From Melastoma dodecandrum (lineage: Eukaryota; Streptophyta; Magnoliopsida; Myrtales; Melastomataceae): a stretch of 64,000 nucleotides of DNA. Made by a program: the position numbers and the translations under genes. Below the pieces are notes generated by a model. It did no database searches. It was given only the letters and a program-made list of their open reading frames with translations, and was not told where the DNA came from. The stretch is taken from NCBI GenBank assembly GCA_029817715.1, contig JARUPY010000252.1:1550001-1614000 (forward strand), written 5' to 3'. Shown here piece by piece: positions 46,959-57,390 of the stretch (position 1 is the first letter of the stretch; each line of letters starts with the position of its first letter).

Positions 46959-49221
46959 TCAGCTGCCGTTGAACTTGAGACCATTTAGTGAAGTTACGAG
47001 ACCGTTTTGATTCCCTAACTTGTGCAGCTCGGATTCTATGGTATGCTTGATTCTCGCGTCCTCAGGGTCTTGCTCGGGGATGGTAACATGGACGGACCCT
47101 TGCCTTATCGGAGAGATGGGTTCCACTATCAGGGCTTGTTCCTTGATGTAGTTGTAGAGTTGTTGATGGAAGGCATGATCCAAAGAGAAGCAGTTATCAA
47201 TTATTTCGTAATCCGAATGTCTGGAAGATCCCGAGCCTTCTTTTTTGCAGAAATGGGGAAGTGACGGATAATCCATTATCTGAAAAATGGAAGCATTAAG
47301 CATGCGTGATCCATGGCGAGAAAGGATGAAGTAGAGCATTTTACGAGAGAGTGCTAACCTTAAATAACTCGTCTTTTGCTGAGCCATAGATGACCTGGAT
47401 TTTCCGCCGAGTTCTTTCTTGTAAAAGAGGTTTTACGACCTGCAGGTGATATGATTATTTGCAATGATGAAATTAGAAGAATTAAAACGAAACGATGAGG
47501 TGGAAACTAAAGAACTTATCCTAACCCTCCAACAAGCTGAAAAAATCCGAGGTGCATTCACGATGTAGTAGGTCTCCGTCCTCTCCGGATAGTTAAGGTC
47601 ATCTAAGGAAAAAATGGCACTCAGCAACTGCGTCGACAAGAAGGTAAATAAGTCGTCAAAGTTGATGTGACACCCGGTATACGATGGAGCTTCTATGAGC
47701 AGTAAAGTGTACCACATGATTCACCTGAATTTGGTTCAGTTGCGAGAGCTTCAATCCGGTCATATCCAAGATCTTTACACAATTGCCGATGTATCTCCCT
47801 TGTTTCTTCGATGCTTGTGGCTGAATAACAGAAATACATTGAGACTTCTCAATAACTGCAGGGGAAAAGATTGAGGATGAGCTCAGCCAAATGCGGTGAT
47901 CATACCAGCACCACCCGATCTCTGTACTCGTTCATTTGGATGTGCGATTGTATGTAGTAATTTACCTAAACCAGTAACAAGTTACAAGATCAGTGTTCAT
48001 TTGACTGTTTGACCACTCGTGCATATAGGAACAGTTGCAACTACACCTTAAAGACTACCCCATCTGCCAAGCATATCAATTAATGATCACAAAAATAAGT
48101 GAAGAAGTGGTCACGAAGTAAGATTTCTCACAGATGCTTTGTCATAAGTACTGAGTCCAACCCCAATCGCAAGTACTGGAAGACCCTGAACAATGTTAGA
48201 ACAAGTGGATTTACTATTTGAATCCTGGACTTTTTTGTTGTTCCCTATTTTAGAAATCTCAGTTATGGAGCAGCAATGAAAACAACGTCTCGTCAGAAAT
48301 GGCCATTCAAAAACATGATTTCTATAGGCACACGTACCTGTTTGGTATAGCCCGACACTCCCGTGAGTTGAGATTCCCTGATGGCTCGGTATAAATCAAT
48401 GGGGACGATCGGCTTCTGCAGTAAAGATCACAATAGTGTTGCTCAGAGCTCCCATCACTTACCATCAATATATTGTATCGTAGCAAAGCAACAACTCACA
48501 GTCAATATATCGTCAATCCCATTGTCCAACCTCCACCGAAGGGAGTCCACCAGCTGCCAAACTTAAGTAGTAAGTATTAGCACGCGAGAATCATACCAAG
48601 AAGCTGCACAAAAGCAACAGCCCAACTATTTCCGATGAGAAACTGACCATCTTATGGGCCTTCTGAACGTTCCATTCCCTGGCTTTCAAGAACCGGACCA
48701 TCGTTTCGGAAGGAAATCCTTGATGGACATTCTGTGACACACAATCATAAACTCAGATTTCTCCTCAGTGTCAAAAGAACTTCATTTTTTTACGGAGAGC
48801 AAGCACTACGTAATCAAAAGAAGACCAAAGTCGTGTGGATCAGTCAATGAGATTGCAGAGGACAGACCGCCACGGAATTGAACAACAGTGGACAAAAGGA
48901 TCTAAAGCTACTACGATTCAAAAGGTGCCCAGCTGAAACCAGACCAACCCAATAAAGAGCAGGCGGAGGAAAACTCGAAAGTGGTTCACATGGTCTAACC
49001 TGGAAAGTATTCTTCAGCGCCTCATCCACTGCAAGGACTAACAATAAACCCACCCAAAAAAAAAACCGCAGTCAGCGTTGAAAATCAAGAATCGCAAAAA
49101 AAAAACTCAAGAAGAAAACCTGAAAACAGAAACAGATCGAGCCCAAAACCAAATCTTCAGACTGACCTTCCTTCATGAGGGACTGAAATTGCCTCACGGC
49201 TTCCTGGGAATCAACACCCAT
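46959..49221 (-). CDS. SEC14-like (CRAL-TRIO) lipid-transfer protein
   Basis: Eleven exons (49221-49167, 49028-49000, 48731-48648, 48553-48500, 48415-48338, 48185-48132, 47965-47906, 47820-47725, 47627-47526, 47439-47359, 47279-46959) give 337 residues. The N-terminus MGVDSQEAVRQFQSLMKEVD leads into a CRAL-TRIO N region (GFPSETMVRFLKAREWNVQK), then the SEC14 lipid-binding fold (ASVNYYIQSHIQMNEYRD; KILDMTGLKLSQLNQI; DDLNYPERTETYYIVNAPRI; IMDYPSLPHFCKKEGSG) and a C-terminal extension with NCFSLDHAFHQQLYNYIK. It belongs to the short plant SEC14p-like group that exchanges phosphatidylinositol and phosphatidylcholine between membranes. There is no GOLD or nodulin domain. At exon 2 the acceptor CTTGCAG|TGGATG gives the conserved KEVDEALKNTFQ; an earlier AG would add residues. 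All junctions are GT-AG. Confidence 0.94.
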
Positions 49222-49744
49222 TTCCCTAAAATCTCAAGATCCGAAACTGGGCCTTTTCCAAGATCTTGCCTTTCCCACTTAGAAAAAGGCAAGTAGAAAC
49301 CCGATTCCCGCCCAACAACCGACACCTCCGAGAGAGGGAGGGGAGGGCAGAGGGACAACCGAAATCGTTGCAAGCACCGAATATGTATGGTTGAGCAAGG
49401 GACAGCAGAAGAAGAAAAGGGAAGGGAAGGGAGACGAAGGAAGGGGAGAGGGGACGGACTGTCAGAAAAGCAATCAGCTTTTTACATGGGTGATGTCAAA
49501 AAAGGAAGCCAAAGACACATGACATCCAAAGAAATACGACGACACTTTACCCTCCTCCGCCTTTGAACGTTGAATTTGGACCGGACACACACAAAACCAT
49601 GCAATTCTGGGCGGCCGCGTGTTCTGTTTCTGAGGAGGGGGGGAAGAATAGGGACGGACGGGGGGTGGGTGGGTGGGGGGAATGTAAATTAATTTGTCGG
49701 GGAGGATACAACGTGTAATGGAATGGACCACAAAAAGGAGTACG
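49222..49744. other. Intergenic: SEC14 promoter region
   Basis: No gene seen. Purine-rich tracts at 49410-49450 and a G-rich block at about 49636-49680 are present. Confidence 0.4.
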
Positions 49745-50185
49745 AGTTTTCTTCCTTGCTAAAGTCATCCGGCGAAATAGAAAATAATCCGTGAACTATC
49801 TCACCTAAATCAGTCTTATAAAGACCGATTTCTTTGTGAACCGAAGTCGGCCTTTTTGGAGCACGGAAGTCGGCCTTCAACTTCCCCACACTTAGGAAAA
49901 TTTTGGCGGGAGGGATGGACGCATTAAAAAAGTCGGCATTTGTAAGGCCGACTTCGGTCTTGGCGAATGAAAAGGCCGACTTCCTCTTATTAATTTTTTT
50001 TTTGCCTTTGAATTAAAAAAAAAATTACTTAGTGAGGGAAGTCGGCCTTTGATTAAATATATTTTTTTTGCTTTTGAATTAAAAAAAAAATTAATTGAGG
50101 AAGTCGGCCTTAAGGCCGACTTAGGTGGGTTAGCTCGCGAATTATTTTTCTTAATATGTCATTTGACGAAATATTTTGTGAAATG
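49745..50185. mobile_element. Fold-back (MITE-like) element with repeated AAGTCGGCCTT
   Basis: The ends are imperfect inverted copies: the minus strand of about 49801-49747 and the plus strand of about 50123-50180 share TTAGGTG-G-TAG-TC-CG then ATTATTTT. Between them the 11-mer AAGTCGGCCTT or its complement occurs eight times (49844, 49867, one variant at 49930, 49944, 49972, 50039, 50101, 50112); the last two form a perfect 22-base palindrome at 50101-50122. A-rich runs of 9-10 bases separate units. No transposase is seen. It is best read as a non-autonomous fold-back element or degraded repeat. Confidence 0.6.
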
Positions 50186-50884
50186 AAGTCATTAAGGAAC
50201 AAAACTCATCGGAGGACATGACACGCCCTCAAATGAATCGTCGCCAGCCACCCCCCAAACCGGATTAAATATTTGCGAATCCCAAAAAAAGGCCTATACA
50301 AAAAGGAAATAAGTATTATTCTGATTTTGCTTTCCTTGTTATTAAGAGGAGACGTCACGACCCAACCGAACAGTCAGTATTATCTTCTCTTTGCATTTGT
50401 GAAGGGAAAATAGTTTTAAGTGAGGCAACATTCCTTCCACTTAAATAAACATATCGGGAAGCTTCAAATGATATACTCTTCTTTTAATCAATATACCAAA
50501 AGAAAACATCTCTCGTTCAACAACAGAGGAAGTCGTAATTGCCACGCGTGTTTGAATTGTTGTTATTGATAATCCTAATACTTTTAGCTCATGCCCAACA
50601 ACACATTTTATTGTCAATTTTTTTAAGTGCTAGTGGGATTGTTGGTGGGGACACCGTCCTATCTTCCAACTTGTAAAATTATGTTAATAAAGACTTCGAA
50701 TGATAATAATTAAAGTATGTGCAAACAACATTAATTTATCTCACGTTCATCTTCTGCTTCTGCCCAGTTCAGATTTCAGATAACCTAAGACGGTTTCGTG
50801 TTGCCATTGTGCCTAGAAAAAAGTCCAAACTCCATGTAACTCCCGGAAACTTCCCTGTTCCCCGCTTGTCGAGGAAGATGCCAG
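50186..50884. other. Intergenic, AT-rich
   Basis: No gene or clear repeat seen. Confidence 0.4.
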
Positions 50885-51245
50885 CGGACTTCAGACGGCC
50901 TGGCGCAACTGATTAAGGTCCAATTCACTCCCTTGAAGAAAGGGTGTTGTCGGATTTCGGTTGCCCCACGCTTGTAGGGCAGTCTCTGCTGCGGCTCCTT
51001 TCACTAGCAAAGGAAACTCACCAACGGGGTCTCTGGAAAGCGGCTGACCGACGACGTTGAACAGGGTAGCCCTGTTGCCGTATCCCTTGAAAGGAGTCCT
51101 TGAGAACAGAAGGTCGTAAATGAAGATCCCGAAGGTCCACCAGTCAACAGCGCTTCCATGAGCTTCCCCTTTGGTGATCTCGGGGACCAAGTATCTGTGG
51201 GTTCCGATGAACAACATTGAGCTGGCGTCAGTCGGCTCCATGATG
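50885..51245 (-). pseudogene. AGC-VIII protein kinase (D6PK-like) remnant
   Basis: The minus-strand frame reads [39 protein letters not shown] and [19 protein letters not shown]: the activation-loop end and lobe of plant AGC-VIII kinases, whose usual motif is GTHEYLAPE. Beyond that the match continues only by changing frame (FPETPLVSF, then [20 protein letters not shown] and [10 protein letters not shown]), with about eight residues missing between. The N-lobe, ATP site and catalytic loop are absent. Intact relatives phosphorylate PIN auxin carriers. This fragment cannot be functional. Confidence 0.85.
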
Positions 51246-52022
51246 AGCTCCGGTAACTGTCATACCTAATTTACAAAATCCATTTCCTAATTACCCAGGT
51301 CACAGTGAATACCTCATCCTCATCGGACTTAGCATCATTGGCGTAGTTTACATCCGTCCTCGAGGTAGTTGATAATGCTCATTGCCTATTGTCATACTTG
51401 CCTCGGACAGAATGTTTCACACCTCGAGTATGCCACCTCTTTCTTACAGGGGGCCATCATGGGACCCCTTATCACTACCGTTGTCATAGCTCCTCAAGGA
51501 CTTGTAAGCAGACATCGTACTTGACGAGTACAAGGAAAAGATCTGATAAGAGCTGCATCTTAAAAACCACGCACCAAGTGCGTCACCATGAATATCTCTA
51601 GTCCAACCTCGTGCTAGCCATACACACTAGAGTGATGGAGCTACAAATAGGTCAACTCGGCCTTATGCCTGTTTGAGTTTTGATTGTGCTCCACGAGGAT
51701 TCTTGAGATGAGCTTCCTCATTGTGTAGTGTGAGCATTCTTCTTGTTCATATCCAGGCTTGTTCAATACCTGTACACGTCCTTACCATTGTTGTCGGGTG
51801 ATTATATGGTTAATCTATTACTCCGATCTCCATTCTGCAAGTCAATGGAACTTAAAGAGGAGTACACAACATCATGTACATACAGGGTAACTGCCAGGTA
51901 CATGGATAATGGGCATCTCGCCCTCGGTTTTCAATCTCAGTTTGCATACAGGAAAAGAGAATACACATCTATTCAAACCGACGACCAAGCTTCAGGAGTT
52001 TGTTACAAATTCAGGGCATGGA
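51246..52022. other. Spacer between kinase remnant and CWC15
   Basis: No recognisable gene. ORFs on both strands (for example 51743-52081) match nothing I know. It may be decayed transposon sequence. Confidence 0.35.
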
Positions 52023-53800
52023 TCATTTCATGTATCTCTGGAGGAACTTACGGTGGAAATCATTTCTTATGGTGTCATTGATAAAGCGCTTCGGGGCCTT
52101 GCTTTCTCCACGTGCCTGGTTCTTGAAGACCACATCATCATCCCACCTGATAATATAATACCAAAGGATGCATGCATCAAGTAACAAAGCAAGCAGGATC
52201 AGAACCATGGCAAACTTCTCCACAGAATTTACTTACCTTCTTTTCACACTGAAGGAAGTGGGATTGTTTATCAGAGGATTTCCAACGAGAAGCTCAGCTT
52301 CCTTTGGCTTTTAGTTCTTCTTCCTTCTGCAGCTTCTCCTGATTTCACATTTTCATCATTTCATTCATCAATATCCAGTACCGACTAAAAATTTATTGAA
52401 CTTAAGACACTGCAGCTGTGTTTGGCACCCGCCAAAATGAAAACAACCAACAGAAATATTTTTCGCCACAAGATTTAAACTCCTCTTAAATATTTACCTT
52501 CGTTTCCTTAATTATAGAACACAGGCAACAGCGCACATGTCTAAGAAAGCAAACAATTTAAACATGAATTGGGTATATGTAAGGATTACCTTGCGAAGTT
52601 TCTCCTCTGCTCTTTCCTTCTTTATCTGTTCAAGTGCAGCTTTTAGCGCTTCAGTGTCATCTTCGTCGCCGTCTTGCTGAATAAAAACAAAAAATAACAA
52701 AGAAACGATGAACTACCTATCTACCAAAAAATACATATATGTAAGGACAGCCAGATTACACCAAAGAAAAAATTTATTGGAATTATTCGACAACCTACAA
52801 CCTCGGCCATTTCAAGTAGAACTAAAAAGGAAAATAACTCTATTACCCATCTACAGGAGATGCAAAACATAGCGGCATTGGGCATCTTATTTTAAGTTCC
52901 AAGGCCATAGAAAGGTCGTCTGGGTAGACATGAACAATAAATAAGGAGAGTGATCAAACCCAATTTCCAGCATCCAAGATAAAATCCCCTCGCCCAACGT
53001 CGTGATAACTTGACGGCTATTTTATTTATCAATCCAAACAACTATTGTATCCAAGTACAGCTCCAATTAATTTAAACAGAATAGAAATGTCACCATAAAG
53101 AGCAGCGCATAATTACCTTTCTTCATCACTTTCAACCTCCACATCTGAATCATCCGCATCCACATTGCGAGGAATAATGCGATCCTCCACTTCCCTCTTT
53201 GACCCTGTTAGAGCCATATCATGGAGAGGGTTAAATTCTTAAGCAGATCCTCAATGACCCCGATATCAAATTCATAAGGTATAGAACCGTGGACCAACCC
53301 TCTAACAGCAGAGGACCCCCTCTCCGGCGATCTCGATCATCTGCAACCAATTTAAATTGTTAAAAGATGTTACCACTTCTACACACAGAATGAAATAACA
53401 CCGACTGGAAAGGATTCAGATGAATGTACCAATGAAAGATTTGTCCTTAGACGAGAAGTGCCTGCGCTCACGGTCTTCAAGCTCGTCACGCAAGTTCCTC
53501 TTGTACAATTCATCTTGGGTGTCCTGACCTTCCTTTCTACAAAAATCCCAACAATTAGCTCCACAACTCGAAAAACATATTCCCACAAACAAAAGACCCA
53601 GGCAGAACGAAATCACGGACGAGGTCGAGCCATCAAGGTCACATAAGCGGAAAGCAATCCCCGACTTGCCTCGGCTTTAAGGCCGTGTGAGCGGCCATAT
53701 CCCTGGACGAGTACTTCTGGGAGGGGCCGAAGATCCGAGTGCCTCCCTGTTCATTCCCACCTTTCGCAGGCGCCCAAGTCGGCCTCGCCGCCGTCGTCAT
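52023..53800 (-). CDS. CWC15: Spliceosome-associated protein CWC15, apparently frameshifted
   Basis: Seven exons (53800-53670, 53536-53430, 53340-53299, 53204-53117, 52676-52590, 52338-52237, 52146-52023) spell out nearly all of plant CWC15: [20 protein letters not shown], then [83 protein letters not shown], then [20 protein letters not shown] and the end FLQRYMK. CWC15 is a Prp19/NTC-associated factor of activated spliceosomes in the nucleus. Two breaks are visible. Exon 4 ends in phase 2, but exon 5 reads correctly only from phase 0, as if two bases (AA, 52675-52674) were extra. Exon 6 has an extra G in GCCAAAGGAAGCTGAG (about 52279-52278). Splice sites and all other codons look maintained, so assembly error and recent pseudogenisation are both possible. 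Intron 1 has a GC donor. Confidence 0.85.
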
Positions 53801-54799
53801 GATCCCTAGCCGGACCTAAAGAAAAAGAGAAACTGGCACTCGCCGCAGAAAGATCACGTCGGCATCAAAATCGACAACACGCCGCAAGGAAAAATCCGTG
53901 AAAAAGACAACAAACACGAAGGAAGTACGAACACTCACCTGATTTGGGAATCGAAAATCGGTGATCCGGAAGAGAGAATTCGTCAAATCAAGATTAGGGT
54001 TTGTGTGCAATCCGGTTCCGGTCTGGTGATTGACCAAACCGGGGGATGGGGAAAAGGAATTACGAGGGGGGAGGTGATTGGAGGGGTAATTAAGGGATTC
54101 CACATATGGGCCTGGTGATTTTGGGCAATTCGTTCGGACCGGCCTTAATGAAAGCCCAAATTGAAGAAAGCCGATAAATCGTGGGCCTAACCTAAGTCTT
54201 GGATTACATCATAAATCACATCAAATTCTACCGTCACCGTCTCTTTTCTATCGCTCAATATCACCTGCAGTTAAGTGTGTCGAGCTAACTTTCTATTAAG
54301 AGGTGTTGATCTCTGTATTTATTCCAAGTTTAACTTATATTTCGATAGCGACGGTTGTGTATCTGCCCCGTTAAGGATGTATAATTATCTTTTGTTTCCT
54401 TTGTCTACGTATCAATATAGTGCTTTCGTAGCGGAAATATGCTTTAGATCTTCTTTCAGAGGCAGGAATTCTAGATTGTAGAGTCGCTAGCTTTGATTCG
54501 AGTAAAATCATAAGTTATATTTTGGGATGGATGACGCAGCGAACAAAGAGCAATATCGGACGTTAGTTGGCCGATTCATTACTTTATGTCATACTACACC
54601 TGATATTACTCATGTCGTGAGTGTAGTGAGTCCAGGAAAAGGATTGCGGTTCAAGAGTCACTTGAGGATGATTGATATATATCGCCCACCTTGAGGGGGA
54701 GTTTTGACTAATGAGTTATTATTGATGATTGTAAGTTCATCGATTGTGTTAGTAAGTTCTTATGATATTCTGAGCAGTTACTAAATCTGTTGCAGGAGC
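53801..54799. other. CWC15 leader/promoter and spacer
   Basis: On the minus strand a donor at about 53938 (AATCAG|GTGAGT) and an acceptor at about 53820 suggest a leader intron of about 120 bp. Site II motifs (TGGGCC/GGGCCT, AAGCCCA) cluster at 54108-54190 and are the likely promoter. 54200-54799 holds nothing recognisable. Confidence 0.5.
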
Positions 54800-55400
54800 T
54801 TTTGTTTGATGAACAGGTGCAGTGGAGCTGTTCTTCACTATCTTGTTCGTAATTGGTAACGTTTGGGTATTCGGTTCTGGGTGTTCAGATTGTTCCAACG
54901 CGCTCCGGAACCATACATGCCGTGCTGCTTTCTGTATCAGCTACTCTTTTCATTTCCTGCTGCTTCTGCTCCTCTGTTACTTCGTGCCTCTCGTTGGCAA
55001 CCTTCTTGGATACAACATGAAGGCAGGATCTGTCAAAAGGGAGCATCAGACGACCAGATTTCAAGGCTCCTATTTCTGAAATACAATGAGTCAGTCTCCG
55101 GGAATGACGAACGGGTAAAACAACCATAAGTGACCTTGTCCCGACTGGCGACATTATTTTCCCCAATCATTTGCACAAGTTCTCCTTATCCACGTAGTTT
55201 TGTCACAGGAATGCTGCATATGTGAGTGCAAGTACAAGGACAAGGAAGAACTAAAGACTATTCCCATGTTCTCACATGTTCTATCAGATGTATGTGGGTC
55301 AATGGCTTCGGATCATGTCATGCAGCCCGTAAGAAAGACCTCGAGGTGTTTTGATATAATGTCCACTGTTAGAAACAATGGAGGGCGGTTGCCCAAGTGA
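54800..55400 (+). pseudogene. Decayed RING-type E3 ligase (At4g11680-like)
   Basis: The plus strand shows VELFFTILFVIGNVWVFGS and the following hydrophobic segments (54820-55010), then GASDDQISRL (about 55050) and QECCICECKYKDKEELKTIP (55207-55266). These match, in order, the membrane region and RING of a plant E3 family. After ECCIC the zinc ligands fall apart: the expected CSHVFH part is shifted and ends in a stop, and the second Cys pair is only partly recognisable in another frame. Upstream exons are missing. It is a non-functional copy. Confidence 0.8.
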
Positions 55401-57114
55401 TCTGTAATTAATACAGTGGACCGCACGATTAAACTTGGGTCATTTCGGTTTTAAGTTTCTCTAACAGGAGGATACCGGATGAACCGATGCATTGTCACAG
55501 GCATTATCCACGAAGGGTTTCTGTTTGATCTTGGATAACTTGTTCGAAGGAAGTTATCTGTTTGATCTTGGATGACTGACTTGTTTGAAGGAAACTTTCT
55601 TCCACTGGCATGACGGATCATCCCGTCTTCGCATCCCTAGTTAATAGGAGACCACGGGGCAAGTGCAAATTGATCCGTGGCATTTTTCCTAATCCAGGCA
55701 GGCGATAAACGAGGCTTTATAACGTGGAAGATGAAGGCATAAAAGGGCCACAAATCAACAACTGCAGAGCAAAAAAATAGAACTGACAAAACAGAATCCT
55801 CCCTATGTCCATGTGTTTATAGGTTTCAGCCTTCCCCAAAATCTCCTCAATCTCGACGCAATCAGGCTGCAGCTAATCCTATTCTGGGTCATTTCTTCGT
55901 CACAGGCACCTTCGCAGGATTTTGTAATACGTTTTGCTCGTGCCGTACCCTCAGTTAGATATAATGAACCGAAGTCTACCACAAAAGCTGACATTTCCAG
56001 GATGCAATCTCGACGAATATTGTTATCATTCTGATTGATTACTGTGTGTCAGGTCCCATGGAAGGAAGAGATCAGCAGAAACTGTCCAGGAACAATGATA
56101 TGTTACAAACTGGGGAAGCTAAATCTGTGGCCAGTAACCATCAACAATATCCCATCTCCCCAGATGATGTCGCCACGTACTGTTTCCGGCAGCTCACCGA
56201 AGCCGATCACAGCGAGGTGTAGTTGTCTCTGCTCCCCAACAACTCATGCGGGTTCCTTCCGATGCCGTTTCCACCGTAATTCTAGCTTCACGCGTGCAGG
56301 CTACATCGGTTCAAACTTATCGCAGATGGCTACCAAGTCCGGCAGCACAAGCGATTCCCTGCAGGCTCAGTAGGAAGACGCAAATGTATTCCTTCTTCCA
56401 TAGGTCAGACAGACATACCTTTTCACGCCATGCTGTTTTTTTAATTGCGCCTGGAGTCTACACTACAGATTAATATCCACAGCAGCTACCATGATTTCTT
56501 TAATAAAAACCCGACAAGAAGTGTTTGTGACTGTAAATAAAACTTGTTTACGCCACAACCAGCATCCTGGAATGCTTTAACAGTATGTAGATCAAAATTC
56601 TAAGAGGTAATCGTGTGGGATCTTTAGATGCCACAGATCTAGTCCGGAAAGCCTCTGGCATGATATCATGTATGCAAAGTGAACTTGTTCTGATGACTCG
56701 TCCCTTGCCTATTGGTAATAATAACCCGGAATGTTTTAACTCGCTTTCAAGTCATAGTCTCGTGTAGGAAGTTCTCCGACGTGATAGTGTTCTCGTATTG
56801 AACTCTCTCCAATTACTTATCCTAAAATGCCAGGAAATCGATAGGAAAAATTCATAATGTGTATAACAACAGAAATTCTGGGCCATAAATATCGGTGTAA
56901 TCTTTGAATTAACGATCCATAATGTATGCCCGAAGTGCGAGAAGCCCAGAGGTAGTTGTGGAACCACACCAGGCGAAGGCTTGCGGGCAAAGCGGTTACT
57001 AAGCGACGGGGCTACCAGGCGATAAGGGTCAATGAGGTGATCAAGCGACAGTCAACTAGACGAGCAGGGAAACTCTGCGACAAAGGCTAGTGGGCGATCT
57101 AGTCGATCGGTGAC
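55401..57114. other. Gene-poor spacer
   Basis: No gene recognised. A short direct duplication (TGTTTGATCTTGGAT twice, 55520-55580) is present. ORFs at 55813-56034, 56035-56373 and 56246-56473 match nothing I know. Confidence 0.4.
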
Positions 57115-57390
57115 TGTTATGGAAAGATTTCGGACGATCTCTAGACATAAAGAGAATTGTTGCCAAAATTACTCAAATAGAAAGGAGATATTCCATGAAT
57201 ATTGGTTTAGCCTAATATAAATATTTCATTTCCGTACATACATAAGTCTAGCCTAGTATAAATAGTTATTTTTAGACATTGTATAAAGACACCCCTTTAC
57301 CGACGGACATATAATATTTTTATCTTCAAGCAATACACCGTTCAAGCATCCTGTGCTCCTGCGTTCTTTCTTCCATCCGAAGGCATCGTC
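57115..57390 (+). mobile_element. Possible LTR fragment of a retrotransposon
   Basis: The segment opens with TGTTATGGAAAG, contains a TATA-type promoter (GTATAAATAG at about 57257) followed by a C/T-rich leader, and is followed by ATGGCATCAGTAAG, which looks like a degraded methionine-tRNA primer site. These traits fit a copia-type LTR, but the second LTR and coding region are not seen, so this is at best a truncated or solo copy. Confidence 0.35.
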
